A stretch of 64,000 nucleotides of DNA from the NCBI GenBank assembly GCA_022822855.1, contig JAJDYG010000006.1, positions 1 through 64,000 on the forward strand, written 5' to 3'. Source of the DNA: Dehalococcoidia bacterium. GTDB taxonomy: Bacteria; Chloroflexota; Dehalococcoidia; Bin125. Position 1 is the first letter of the stretch; every line of letters starts with the position of its first letter. Shown here piece after piece: positions 26,947 through 36,041 of this stretch. Below the pieces are notes generated by a model, which was not told the origin of the DNA, made no database searches, and saw only the letters and a list, made by a program, of their open reading frames with translations. Both the position numbers and the translations under genes were made by a program.

Positions 26947-28272
26947 CTATGCCGGCCGGTAGCGCACCATCTGACGCTTGATCCCGCCCACATGCAGGAA
27001 GCCGATCACGTGCTCCGGCTCCGCCGTCAGTTCAAGCTGAGGCAAGATCGGACGCAGCGCGTGGAAGATCGATCGCATCTCCCACCGAGCCAGGTTGGCG
27101 CCCAGGCAGAAGTGCTCGCCGTAGCCGCCGAACGCGAAGTGATCGTTGGGATCGCGCAGAATGTCGAACTTGTACGGATCCTCGAACACGTCCTCGTCCC
27201 GGTTCGCCGACGGATACCACAGCACGACCGACTCGCCCTTGCGAATCGTCTGACCGCGCAGCTCGACGTCCTCGATCGCCGTCCGCTGGAACTGGATCAC
27301 GATCGACGTCCAGCGCAAGATCTCCTCCACCGCCGACGGCACCAGCGACGCATCATCGACCAGCATCCGCATCTGCTCCGGATGATCGATCAGCGCCTTG
27401 ACCCCGCCCGAGATCGAGTTGCGCGTCGTCTCGTTCCCCGCCGCGAGTAGCAGCACGAAGTAGCCGTGAATCTCGCCCGGAGTCAGCTTGCGTCCGTCGA
27501 CCTCGGCCCGCAGCAGATCGCTGAGCAGGTCGTCGCCGAGATTCCGCTTGCGCTCCTCGATCAGGGTGTTGTTGTAGTGGAACCACTCCACCGAGATCCG
27601 CTGACTCGCCTGGCTCGCCGTCTCGCCCGGCAGCCGGTACTCGGGATCCTCAGCCCCGACCAGCACTTCCGTCCACTCGAAGATCTGATCCCAGTCCTCC
27701 TCCGGCACCCCGCCCATCGAGCAGATCGCCGCCACTGGCAGCTTCGCCGACAGCTCATGCACCACGTCCACCGCCGACGTCGATCCCCGCTCGGCGAAGT
27801 CGGCCACCACCTTGTCCGCGAAGTCCGACACATAGTTCTCCGCCATGTGAGCGAAGTGATCCTCCAGCATCTTCATCATCCGCGGAGTGAAGTGCCGGGC
27901 GACCAGGCTGCGATGCTGCCGATGCTCCGGCGGGTCCATGTAGATGAAGTCGGGCGGGTCGTCGGCGTGCCCGCCCGTCCGGTTCACCCCGGCCTCACGC
28001 TGCCGTTGAGCCGTCGCCAGCTTCGACGCCTTGTTCAAGCGCAGCATCTGCGTGTTCGAGAACAACTCAGGATGCGACGAGATGAAGCGGATATCCGCAT
28101 GCTTCGTGATCGCCCAGAACGGCTCAAAGCCGGGCCGCTGATACCAGTAGACCGGAGCCTCCTGCCGCAGCAAATCCCACTCCGCCCACGGATACCCATG
28201 ATCGCGGTACCGATCCGAATCCGTGATGTCCAGTGAGTCAAGCGTCAGTCGGGGCGGCTCGGCGATAACCAT
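26947..28272 (-). CDS. Cytochrome P450, CYP125-like (paralogue)
   Basis: A 441-residue P450 closely similar to the one at 25546 along its whole length. It has the heme loop AFGGYGEHFCLGANLAR, I-helix LLAAGNETTRNSI, K-helix VEEILRW and substrate-side PEHRQHRSLVARHFTPR. The ATG at 28272 has GGAGG seven bases upstream and is preferred to a start six codons earlier. The heme loops are identical while the B-C loop and N-terminal regions differ, as expected for tandem paralogues that have changed substrate range. It is the first gene of the pair; a palindromic repeat block lies upstream. Confidence 0.92.
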   Translation of the reverse strand: MVIAEPPRLTLDSLDITDSDRYRDHGYPWAEWDLLRQEAPVYWYQRPGFEPFWAITKHADIRFISSHPELFSNTQMLRLNKASKLATAQRQREAGVNRTGGHADDPPDFIYMDPPEHRQHRSLVARHFTPRMMKMLEDHFAHMAENYVSDFADKVVADFAERGSTSAVDVVHELSAKLPVAAICSMGGVPEEDWDQIFEWTEVLVGAEDPEYRLPGETASQASQRISVEWFHYNNTLIEERKRNLGDDLLSDLLRAEVDGRKLTPGEIHGYFVLLLAAGNETTRNSISGGVKALIDHPEQMRMLVDDASLVPSAVEEILRWTSIVIQFQRTAIEDVELRGQTIRKGESVVLWYPSANRDEDVFEDPYKFDILRDPNDHFAFGGYGEHFCLGANLARWEMRSIFHALRPILPQLELTAEPEHVIGFLHVGGIKRQMVRYRPA

Positions 28273-28316
28273 GAAAGTCCTCCACTCCAATTCACCAAAA
28301 TGCTAGCCCAATCAAC

Positions 28317-28460
28317 CCAACCCCTCCCTTCCGATCCCCCGCGCCCCGACGCGGGGCCCAGACCACCCAAACCCCGCCACGGCAACACCCTCCGCCTCAG
28401 CAACAACCTCACCCTCCCATTCCCCTCCCAGTCCCCGATTCATTCGGGGACCCGCCCCCT
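28317..28460. repeat. Paired palindromes upstream of the terminase module
   Basis: One copy of the composite repeat. Hairpin B is at 28337-28356 (CCCCGCG-CCCCGA-CGCGGGG), followed by the conserved CCCAGA...CCCCGCCA...GGCAACACC text. Hairpin A is at 28433-28449 (CCCCGA-TTCAT-TCGGGG). The order of hairpins and spacer text is the same as in the array at 1-870. Confidence 0.85.
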
Positions 28461-28548
28461 CCCCAACTCCGACAACCCCGCCACACTCTCAGCACACCCG
28501 TTCACATACCATCAAACCCGTCAGACACCAACGGAAAGAGACCCACCA

Positions 28549-28875
28549 ATGTCTGCAGCAACCATGGGCGCAGTCGTCGCCCGACGACACAACCCGCCCC
28601 TCAAGCTCAAGGCCAACGCCATCGTCGGCAGGCTCCAGCACTTCGCCACCAACGGACCCGCCTACGTCCAGTTCCAGGCCACCCGATCCCTGGCCCGCAT
28701 CGTCGGACTCTTCGACAAGGCCAGCGACGCCCTCAAGGAGCTCGGAATCAACCGTTCGAGCGACCAGACCGAATCCAAGGAGTCCGAGCAGCCCGGCAAG
28801 TCCGGAAAGTCCGGCTCAGGCGTACTCATCACCAGCCCGGACCAGGTAACCAAGGAAGACGATGACTACCTATAA
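28549..28875 (+). CDS. Small protein preceding the terminase gene
   Basis: A 108-residue protein of unknown family. The N-terminal 70 residues are basic and helical (RRHNPPLKLKANAIVGRLQH). The tail is rich in Ser, Lys, Glu and Gly and ends DDDYL. It overlaps the terminase large subunit gene by 14 bp, so the two are co-translated. In phages this position is usually taken by the small terminase subunit, which is a reasonable guess, but no recognisable HTH is present. The start ATG has GGAAAGAG about 10 bases upstream. Confidence 0.55.
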   Translation: MSAATMGAVVARRHNPPLKLKANAIVGRLQHFATNGPAYVQFQATRSLARIVGLFDKASDALKELGINRSSDQTESKESEQPGKSGKSGSGVLITSPDQVTKEDDDYL

Positions 28876-30583
28876 TCCCGAACGTCGCGTGCTGCGCGCC
28901 AATATCCGGCGCCTGCACGACGACCGAAGTTTTTTCCCGACCGATCGCCAGCGCGAACTCTATCGCGCCTTGGTTGACGCGGCCCCTCAACCCGATGCAC
29001 CACAGGCCTCGGGTCTCTCGCTCGTGGGCTACGGCGGAGCCATGGGCGGCGGCAAGACCCGCGCCCTCGTCGAACTCGCCATCGACGCCGCTCTCCTCTT
29101 CCCCGGCAACAACATCCTCGTCGCCCGACACAACTTCACCGACCTCGCCACCACCACCATGGCCGACTTCTTCCGCTACTGCCCGGCCGGTCTGATCAGC
29201 AAGCGCCGCCAGTCCCCCACTCACTCCGTCGAGATCGCCGCCCCCGATCAGCACGAGCCCTCCACCATCCACTTCCGTCACCTCTCCGACTGGACCGGAC
29301 TCGGGTCCCAGCAGTACGGCGCCGTCCTCATCGACGAAGCGGGCCAGGTCGAGTCCGAAGCCGCCCAGATGCTCGTCACCCGCCTGCGCCATCCCGCCCA
29401 GCCTCAGCCCTGGTTCATCGCCGCCTCCAACCCTTACCCCGGTTGGTTCGAGCGCTGGTTCGTCAAACGCGAACTCCCCGAGCACGCCCTCGAGCGGGCC
29501 GACGTCCGCCTCAAGTTCATCCAGGCCCGGATCGAGGACAACCCCCACCTCCCCTCCAACTACGCCGACACCCAGCGCGCCGTCCTCCCGCCCGACTGGG
29601 TCGACCGCTTCGTCGAGGGCCGCTTCGACGCCTTCCTCGGACAGATCTATCCCGCATTCGACCCCAACATCCACTGCTGGGACAGCCCCCTGCCCGTCTT
29701 CAGCCGCTACATCGGCGGACTCGACTTCGGCGCGGAGTCCGAAACTGGACACTTCACCGCCGGCATCGTCGCCGGACTCCACTTCCCCTACGGCGACCCG
29801 CGCCACGCCGCGAGACCCGGCTCCTTCCTCGACCGCGACAGCATCATGCGCCCCGACCCTGTGACCGGCGAGATCGACCTCAGCGGCCCCGATCCGTCGC
29901 ACTTTGACCCCTCGAACCATGACCCGGATGACCCTGACGATCAGGACGACCCGCATCAACCCACCCTCATCCGCGTCGCCGAATTCGAGCAGCGCGGTCC
30001 CGGCGTCACCCGCCGACTCGAACAGTGGATGAAGCGCTGCCGCCGGCAGTTCGGACCCATCACCTGGTGCGCCGACCGCTCACAGTCCGCCTGGATCTCC
30101 CACCTCGCCCGCAGCGGACTGCCAATCCGCCCCAGCCAGGGCGGGCCCGGCTCCGTCCACGTCGGCATCGCCCTGGTCCAGCAGCAACTCGACCCCGACA
30201 ACCCGCGCTCCTTCTACATCCCATCGCTCACCCAGTTCCCCCTCCGCATGCGCGACTACCGCTGGAGCCAGCGCCACGATTACAACCCCGAGCCGCACCG
30301 CAAGAACGACGACCTCCTCGACGCCGACCGCTATCTCCACGAACTCGCCAATCTCTCCCCTCAAGGCGGACGGGGCCGTCGCTCGCGCCTGGTGCGCATC
30401 GTCGCCCCTCCTCCTCTGGGCCGCCCCTCGGAGCCGCCCAACCATTCAACCCCCAAAGGCCCTCCCACCTTCAGGGGCATACCCGTCGCCCCCAGCCGCG
30501 ACAAGCCCTGGATCATCCACAGGCACGGCCGCGACTCCTACGAAATCATCTACCCGGACGACGATTACACTGACCCCCGTTAA
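28862..30583 (+). CDS. Phage-type terminase large subunit
   Basis: A 573-residue terminase-like protein: an ATPase that drives DNA into a phage head, joined to a nuclease that cuts it. Walker A is GYGGAMGGGKT (about 56-66) and Walker B is AVLIDEAGQ (Asp158-Glu159); a coupling-type AASNPYPG follows. The RNase H-like nuclease part shows acidic residues in YIGGLDFG (Asp288), WCADRS and KNDDLLDADRY, so both activities look intact. The last 70 residues are a Pro/Arg-rich tail. No portal, capsid, protease, tail or lysis gene is near. Coding DNA is as GC-rich as the host, so it is not a recent arrival. Confidence 0.8.
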   Translation: MTTYNPERRVLRANIRRLHDDRSFFPTDRQRELYRALVDAAPQPDAPQASGLSLVGYGGAMGGGKTRALVELAIDAALLFPGNNILVARHNFTDLATTTMADFFRYCPAGLISKRRQSPTHSVEIAAPDQHEPSTIHFRHLSDWTGLGSQQYGAVLIDEAGQVESEAAQMLVTRLRHPAQPQPWFIAASNPYPGWFERWFVKRELPEHALERADVRLKFIQARIEDNPHLPSNYADTQRAVLPPDWVDRFVEGRFDAFLGQIYPAFDPNIHCWDSPLPVFSRYIGGLDFGAESETGHFTAGIVAGLHFPYGDPRHAARPGSFLDRDSIMRPDPVTGEIDLSGPDPSHFDPSNHDPDDPDDQDDPHQPTLIRVAEFEQRGPGVTRRLEQWMKRCRRQFGPITWCADRSQSAWISHLARSGLPIRPSQGGPGSVHVGIALVQQQLDPDNPRSFYIPSLTQFPLRMRDYRWSQRHDYNPEPHRKNDDLLDADRYLHELANLSPQGGRGRRSRLVRIVAPPPLGRPSEPPNHSTPKGPPTFRGIPVAPSRDKPWIIHRHGRDSYEIIYPDDDYTDPR

Positions 30584-30632
30584 GCGTGGAGCTGACAGTT
30601 GAGTCGAGAGTTGAGCTGAGAGGAACGCCGCA

Positions 30633-31496
30633 ATGGCCGAAGTCATGCGACCCGACGGGACCACCATCCACTACGAGGTGTTCGGCGAGAACAACGGCGG
30701 CACCCCCCTCCTGCTCTTCGCGCCCGGAGGCGTCAACTCCCAGATCGGCTTCTGGCGACGCTCGATCATCAACCCCATCGAGGCCTTCTCCGACGAGTTC
30801 ACCGTCATCGGCATGGACCAGCGCCACTGCGGAAAGAGCAAGACCGCGCTCGAACCCTTCAACTACGAGAAGGCCATGCTCGACCAGATCGCCGTGCTCA
30901 ACGACCTCGACATCCCCCGTGCCCACGTCATGGGCGGCTGCATCGGCTGCGCCTACGCACTGCGCATCGCCGATCAGGCCCCCGCCCGCGTCGCAGGCGT
31001 CATCATGCAGGACCCCGTCGGACTCGACGAGACCAACTCGCCCGAGACCTTCTACGAGATGTTCAACCCCACCATCCGCCTCTGCCGCGCCGAAGGCCTC
31101 GAAGCCGTGATCGAGTCCGCCCAGCGCGATCCGATCTTCATGCAGAACAACGAAGCCGGACCCTTCGCCCAGCGAATCCACGACGAACCGCTCTTCGCCG
31201 ACGCCCTCAGAACCCTCCGCCGCGAAACCTACATCGCCCTCGTCGTCGAGTTCCGCGACGGCATGTGGCCCATGGGCTCCCCCTACTTCGCCGTCAACGA
31301 GGTCGCCGTCGGCCGGACCTACTCCCCCATGCTCGTCATCCCCGGAGCCGACCCCTTCCACCCAACCGGTATCGGCCACCGAATCTGCAACGAAGCCCCC
31401 AACGCCCGCTGCCTGCCCGTCGACGCCCGAGCCCCCGAAAAACTCCCCGACACCCTGGACGCCATCCGCCAATTCATGCGCGACCACGGCCAATGA
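30633..31496 (+). CDS. Alpha/beta hydrolase with a cysteine nucleophile
   Basis: A 287-residue alpha/beta hydrolase. The oxyanion-hole region is LLLFAPGGVNS, and strand 4 has VIGMDQRHCGKSK. The nucleophile elbow reads VMGGCIGCAYALRIA, so Cys103 replaces the usual Ser of GxSxG, as in dienelactone hydrolases. The acid is probably in VIPGADPFHP. The His residue usually found near the C terminus is not obvious in a standard GH-x context. It starts 49 bp after the terminase gene; GAGAGGAACG precedes the ATG. The substrate is unknown. Confidence 0.82.
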   Translation: MAEVMRPDGTTIHYEVFGENNGGTPLLLFAPGGVNSQIGFWRRSIINPIEAFSDEFTVIGMDQRHCGKSKTALEPFNYEKAMLDQIAVLNDLDIPRAHVMGGCIGCAYALRIADQAPARVAGVIMQDPVGLDETNSPETFYEMFNPTIRLCRAEGLEAVIESAQRDPIFMQNNEAGPFAQRIHDEPLFADALRTLRRETYIALVVEFRDGMWPMGSPYFAVNEVAVGRTYSPMLVIPGADPFHPTGIGHRICNEAPNARCLPVDARAPEKLPDTLDAIRQFMRDHGQ

Positions 31497-31499
31497 CCC

Positions 31500-31830
31500 G
31501 CTCACCCTCAGCCCTCCCAGCCCCCGATTCATTCGGGGGCCCGCTCCCCGTCCCCTCCGATGCCCCGCACTTGACGCGGGGCCCGTCGCAAGGGGTCCTC
31601 TCCAGTCCCCGATTTATTCGGGGACCCGCTCCCTCCCCCTCCGATGCCCCGCGCCCCGACGCGGGGCCCAGAGCAACCATCTCCGCCACGGCAACACCGC
31701 CCGCCTCAGCACCCTCCCCTCTTCTCCCCCCGCTCCCTCCCTTTTCTCCCCCCGCTCCGCGGGGGGAGATGCCGAAGGCAGAGGGGGGTCCCCTCCCACG
31801 CCTGGGCAGAGGGGAGCTCCCACACGCCCG
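31500..31830. repeat. Cluster of palindromic repeats of both types
   Basis: The 400-bp gap holds hairpin A at 31521-31539 (CCCCCGA-TTCAT-TCGGGGG), hairpin B at 31563-31581 (CCCCGCACTTGACGCGGGG), hairpin A at 31607-31623 and hairpin B at 31647-31666 (CCCCGCG-CCCCGA-CGCGGGG). At 31746-31790 a second repeat type occurs (CTCCCCCCGC, TCC, GCGGGGGGAG, then GCCGAAGGCAGAGG). The latter matches the element inserted in the tRNA nucleotidyltransferase gene. Near 31848 a TTGACA precedes the AIM24-family gene and may be its -35 box, but I see no convincing -10. Confidence 0.85.
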
Positions 31831-31895
31831 CCGACCGCCGCAAACTTGACATACAGTCAGAACAACGCGCGCGATCAAGCCAAGGGAGCTACCCC

Positions 31896-32564
31896 ATGCA
31901 GTACGAGATCCTCCACCGACCCTCCTACGCCCTCGCCCAGATCCAACTCGCCTCCGGAGAACAGCTCCAGGCCGAGGCCGGAGCGATGGTCTCCATGTCC
32001 GCCAGCGTCTCGATCGAGACCGGTATGCGCGGCGGACTGCTCGGCGGACTCAAACGCTCCGTCCTCGGCGGCGAGAGTTTCTTCATCAACACCTTCACCG
32101 CCGAACAGTCCGGTGAGGTCACCATCGCCCCCGGACTGCCCGGCGACATCCAGGCCATCGAGATGACCGGCAACTCCGTCCTCGTCCAGTCCGGCTCCTT
32201 CCTCGCCGCTACCACCGACATCGAGGTCGACACCTCCTGGGGCGGAGCCAAGAGCTTCTTCTCCGGTGAAGGATTAATCCTGCTGCGCTGTAGCGGCCAC
32301 GGCCTGCTCTTCCTCTCCAGCTACGGAGCGATCCACCTCAAGGAACTCAACATCGGCGAGCAGTACACCGTAGACACCGGCCACATGGTCGCCTTCGACG
32401 ACTCCGTCAAGTACAGCGTCGGTCGCTCCGGCGGCTGGAAGACCACCCTCCTCTCCGGAGAAGGCCTCGTCTGCAAGCTCGAAGGCCCTGGCCGCTTCTA
32501 CATGCAAACCCGAAGCCAGGACGCCTTCCTCAACTGGCTCCTCCCCCACATCCCCAAGCAGTGA
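31896..32564 (+). CDS. AIM24/TIGR00266 family protein
   Basis: A 222-residue beta-rich protein of the AIM24-like family, whose bacterial members have no settled biochemical role. Family features are LQAEAGAMVSMSASVSIET, GGLLGGLKRSVLGGESFFIN, GDIQAIEM, TVDTGHMVAFDDSVKYSV and LLSGEGLVCKLEGPGRFYMQ. The ATG at 31896 has GGGAG seven bases upstream; the open frame before it crosses repeats and is ignored. It sits alone between two repeat clusters. Confidence 0.88.
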   Translation: MQYEILHRPSYALAQIQLASGEQLQAEAGAMVSMSASVSIETGMRGGLLGGLKRSVLGGESFFINTFTAEQSGEVTIAPGLPGDIQAIEMTGNSVLVQSGSFLAATTDIEVDTSWGGAKSFFSGEGLILLRCSGHGLLFLSSYGAIHLKELNIGEQYTVDTGHMVAFDDSVKYSVGRSGGWKTTLLSGEGLVCKLEGPGRFYMQTRSQDAFLNWLLPHIPKQ

Positions 32565-32579
32565 GGAGACCAACCAACC

Positions 32580-32645
32580 CATCCCTGTCCCGATTCATTC
32601 GGGGACCCGCTCGGCCCCAGTCCCCGACTTGTTCGGGGACCCGCT
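32580..32645. repeat. Two adjacent copies of hairpin A
   Basis: CCCGATTCATTCGGGG at 32589-32604 and CCCCGACTTGTTCGGGG at 32622-32638, each followed by ACCCGCTCG. They are the same element as in the array at 1-870 but without hairpin B. They fill most of the 125-bp gap after the AIM24-family gene and could act as its terminator. Confidence 0.85.
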
Positions 32646-32689
32646 CGCCACTCGGCTGGCTCGAACCAACCCCGTCCTACCCTGCCCCG

Positions 32690-33502
32690 ATGGACTGGAT
32701 CGAGTTCGTCGCCCTGATCGGAGTCGGCATCGCGGTCGGCGTTTACGCCACCGCCGTCGGCGCAGGCGGAGGCTTCCTCTTCGCCCCCGTTCTGCTCACC
32801 AGGCACGCCGAGGCCAGCCCCGCCGAAGTCGCGCTCGCCTCCATGTGCCTCGTCCTCGCCAGCTCCGGCCTCGCCGCCGCGAGACTCGCCAGGGAGAAGC
32901 GGATCGACTACCGAGCCGTCGGCATGGCCGCCGCCATCGCCGTCCCCGCCGGCCTGGTCGGCGCAACCGGCACCGCCCAGTTGCCCCGGGAGATCTTCGC
33001 CGCCGGCTTCGCCGCCCTCCTCGCACTGCTCGGCGCATACCTCATCTGGCGTCCCACCGGCGACGCCGGCACCCTCGGCCGGCGCGGTTGGCGCAGAATG
33101 ATCCGCGACCGCCGCGGCGAGCTCTACCTCTACTGGATCCCCGTCCGCCGCTCCCTCGCCGTGATCGGCGTCACATCGATCCTGACCTCACTCGCCGGCA
33201 TCGGCGGCGGACTCTTCTTCGCCACCATCACCATCCGCGTGATGCGAATGCCGGCCTGGCTGGGCGTCCCTGCCTCCCACGCCATCGTCAGCAGCATCGC
33301 CGCCGTCGTGGTCATCTACCACACGGCGACGCAGCACTTCGGCGACCCCCTCGCCGACGTGCCGCCGCTGCTGATCGGGGCGATGATCGCCAACCCGATC
33401 GGCCTGATGGTCGCCTCGAGGATCCGCGAGTCCTGGCTCTCGCGCCTGCTCGCCTTCGGCATGTTGGTCGTCGCCGTCAGGGTTGCGTTCGAAGCCTTCT
33501 AG
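32690..33502 (+). CDS. TauE/SafE (UPF0721) family membrane protein
   Basis: A 270-residue polytopic membrane protein. Proteins of this family are linked to export of sulfite, sulfoacetate or related anions. Two family repeats are visible: GVYATAVGAGGGFLFAPVLL near the start and TSLAGIGGGLFFATITIRVM in the second half, each with the Gly-rich turn. About eight hydrophobic segments are present. The ATG at 32690 is used; there is no clear Shine-Dalgarno. The transported anion is unknown and no sulfur gene is adjacent. Confidence 0.85.
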   Translation: MDWIEFVALIGVGIAVGVYATAVGAGGGFLFAPVLLTRHAEASPAEVALASMCLVLASSGLAAARLAREKRIDYRAVGMAAAIAVPAGLVGATGTAQLPREIFAAGFAALLALLGAYLIWRPTGDAGTLGRRGWRRMIRDRRGELYLYWIPVRRSLAVIGVTSILTSLAGIGGGLFFATITIRVMRMPAWLGVPASHAIVSSIAAVVVIYHTATQHFGDPLADVPPLLIGAMIANPIGLMVASRIRESWLSRLLAFGMLVVAVRVAFEAF

Positions 33503-33514
33503 CCAACTGGTCGG

Positions 33515-35959
33515 CTAGCCAGCCGGGTCGATGTCGACCGACCAGCCCCGGCCAAGCTCGATCCGGGACAGGAGCGCAACCGGATCGTCGCCCTTGAGCA
33601 ACACCTGCCGGCGCCACTGGCCCCGCCGCCTGGCCGGACTCGCGGGCGCAGGACCGAACACCTCGGCCACCGCTCCGGCCGTGCGGCTGCGCAGCGCAGT
33701 CAACTCGGCAACCGCCCGCGCCGCCTCGGCGTCGGCCTCGACGCTGGTTGATCGCGATACGGTGAGACGCGCCAGCCGGCCGTACGGCGGATAGTCCAAC
33801 TGCGACCGCATCCGCATCTCCGGCTCATAGAACGCGTCATAGTCATGCGCCGCCGCAGCCGCGACCGCGAAGTGATCTGGAGAGTAGGTCTGGATAATCA
33901 CCCGCCCGCCGAGCGATCCGCGGCCGGCGCGACCGGCAACCTGCGACAGCAACTGGAAGGTCCGCTCCGACGCCGTGTACTCCGACTCGCGCAGCGATAG
34001 ATCAGCGTTGACCACGCCCGCCACCGTCACCCGAGGCAGGTCCAGCCCCTTCGCAATCATCTGCGTACCAATCAACACCCGCGACCGCCCGGCGGCAAAC
34101 TCCTCCAGCAACGCCTCATGCGACCCGCTCGCCGCCGACGTGTCCCGGTCCCACCGGGTAATCGGAACATCGCCCCAGCGCCGCCGCACCTCAGCCTCAA
34201 GCTGCGCCGTACCGAAACTCATCGCCCCGACGCGCTCGTCGAAGCAGGCCGGACAGCGAACCGGCGTCGCCTGCCGCTCGCCGCACTCGTGGCACTGCAG
34301 GTACGGCCCCGGCCGATGCAGCGTCATCGCCACCGAGCAGCGTTCGCACTCCACCGCCGCACCGCAGGCCCGGCAGACCAGCGCCGACATCCCGCGCCGG
34401 TTGAGGAACAGCAGCACCTGCTCGTCGCGCAGCAGCGCGTCCGAGATCGCCGCGTCCAGCTCGCGGCTGAAGACCGAGCGCACGCCGGCCGCCAGCTCCT
34501 CGCGCATGTCGACGACATCGACGACCGGCTGCGGAATCGTCACCGGGCCGTCGCCTCCCGACTGCACCCGCTCGGTCAACCTCAGCAGCCGCTCCTGCCC
34601 CGCCCGGGCGCGCGCCATCGAGACCACGTCCGGCGTCGCCGAACCCAGCACCGTCGTCGCGCCCCACGAGCGCGCGATCTCCCGCGCCACATCGGTCGCC
34701 CGGTATCGAGGCGCCGGGTCCTGCTGCTTATAGGTCCACTCATGCTCCTCATCGACGACGACCAACGCCAGATCACGAACCGGACCGAACAGGGCCGACC
34801 GCGCGCCAATCAGGATCCGCTTCTCGCCCGAGTACACCTGCCGCCACTGTTCCCGCGCCTCCCCGCGCGTCAACCGCGAGTGCCGCACCGCGACCTGGCC
34901 GGGGGAGCGCGCCTCGAACCGGGCAATCGTCTGCGGCGCCAGCGCGATCTCGGGCACCAGCACCATCACTCCGCCGCCGGAGTCCAGCGCCCGTTGCGTC
35001 GCTTCGAGGTAGACCTCGGTCTTGCCGCTGCCGGTCACCCCGTGCAGCAGGAACGTCTCGCCGCCGACCGCGTCGAGGGCCGACACGATCGCCTCAACCG
35101 CCTCCGTCTGCGCGCCGCTCAGACGGGGCGCGGCGATGGCTTCGCTCGGCTCAACCGGCACAGGCTCGGTCTGCCGCTTGACGTAACCCCGAGCCTCCAG
35201 CGCGTCCACATCCGCCTTCGTCGCGCCGCTAGCGCGCCTCGCTGCTGTCTCCTCCAGCTCGCCCGTTTCCAGCAGACGCAGCAGAGTGAGCTGACGGCGC
35301 TCGGCCGACGTCCGCCTGAGCGAGTCGGCGGCCGCCTGCGCCTGCTCGGCGTCGATCGCGAGTCGGACGACATCGCCGTCGCGGGCCGCCATGCTGGTCA
35401 AGGCGAGCCATCGCGCCAACGCCGGCCCGCCGCCGATCACGCGAGCCGCGTCGTCGAGATCGAGCGGCTTCTCGATCAGCCGCAGCAGCAGACTGGCCGG
35501 ACGCGAGGCCTTACTCATCGGCCAGTGTGCGATCACTTGTCGAAGCTGCTGAGTTGTTATGTCACTTATCAGCCGCTTCGGCAGCTTTGGCCTGGACGGA
35601 ACCAACGAGCGGAAGCCGTCCGCGTTGCCGCGCGGCCTCGACGGGGCGCCCGGTGGCAGGAAGAGCGCGACGCAGGCCGAGATCGGCGCAAGATAGCGCG
35701 ATGCGATCCAGTCGGCCAGTTCCAGTTGCCGTTGCGAAAGCAGCGGCTCCGGATCGAGCAGACGCTCGATCTCACGCGGGTCAACCACTTCGGAGCCGGT
35801 CGACACCTCAAGCACGATCCCGATGGCCCACTGCGTCCGCCAGGGGACGACGACCGACATGCCGCGTCGCAGTTCCATGCCGACCGGAACGGCATACGTG
35901 AACGCGCCCCGCTGCGGACTGCCGTTGAGGACTGCGACCTGCGCGAATCGATCGGTCAT
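33515..35959 (-). CDS. priA: Primosomal replication protein N' (PriA helicase)
   Basis: PriA reloads the replicative helicase at stalled or repaired forks. The protein has 814 residues. The N-terminal 3'-end-binding domain (PQRGAFTYAVPVGM) is followed by the helicase core with Walker A LLHGVTGSGKTEVYLEA and DEEH box VVVDEEHEWTYKQQ. Eight cysteines in CxxC pairs form the zinc-binding insert (CRACGAAVECERC, then CHEC and CPAC). Motif V-VI is visible as IGTQMIAKGLDLP and QVAGRAGRG. The start MTDRFAQVAVLNG at 35959 is standard; the frame remains open beyond it into the divergent gene and is not used. Confidence 0.96.
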   Translation of the reverse strand: MTDRFAQVAVLNGSPQRGAFTYAVPVGMELRRGMSVVVPWRTQWAIGIVLEVSTGSEVVDPREIERLLDPEPLLSQRQLELADWIASRYLAPISACVALFLPPGAPSRPRGNADGFRSLVPSRPKLPKRLISDITTQQLRQVIAHWPMSKASRPASLLLRLIEKPLDLDDAARVIGGGPALARWLALTSMAARDGDVVRLAIDAEQAQAAADSLRRTSAERRQLTLLRLLETGELEETAARRASGATKADVDALEARGYVKRQTEPVPVEPSEAIAAPRLSGAQTEAVEAIVSALDAVGGETFLLHGVTGSGKTEVYLEATQRALDSGGGVMVLVPEIALAPQTIARFEARSPGQVAVRHSRLTRGEAREQWRQVYSGEKRILIGARSALFGPVRDLALVVVDEEHEWTYKQQDPAPRYRATDVAREIARSWGATTVLGSATPDVVSMARARAGQERLLRLTERVQSGGDGPVTIPQPVVDVVDMREELAAGVRSVFSRELDAAISDALLRDEQVLLFLNRRGMSALVCRACGAAVECERCSVAMTLHRPGPYLQCHECGERQATPVRCPACFDERVGAMSFGTAQLEAEVRRRWGDVPITRWDRDTSAASGSHEALLEEFAAGRSRVLIGTQMIAKGLDLPRVTVAGVVNADLSLRESEYTASERTFQLLSQVAGRAGRGSLGGRVIIQTYSPDHFAVAAAAAHDYDAFYEPEMRMRSQLDYPPYGRLARLTVSRSTSVEADAEAARAVAELTALRSRTAGAVAEVFGPAPASPARRRGQWRRQVLLKGDDPVALLSRIELGRGWSVDIDPAG

Positions 35960-36041
35960 CTCAAATGGGTCCAGGTGGTAGCGTCCAATCGAAGCATGCC
36001 ACTTGCCCAACGACGAACCAAGCGACGAAGGGGAGCGCCCG

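Noticed and set aside
28829..29959. Antisense 376-codon frame over the terminase gene
   Set aside because: The Gly/Val/Asp/Glu-rich low-complexity translation is the shadow of the terminase frame, which has clear motifs.
28291..33502. Integrated prophage
   Set aside because: Apart from the terminase and its small partner there is no integrase, portal, capsid, tail or lysis gene, and the composition is host-like.
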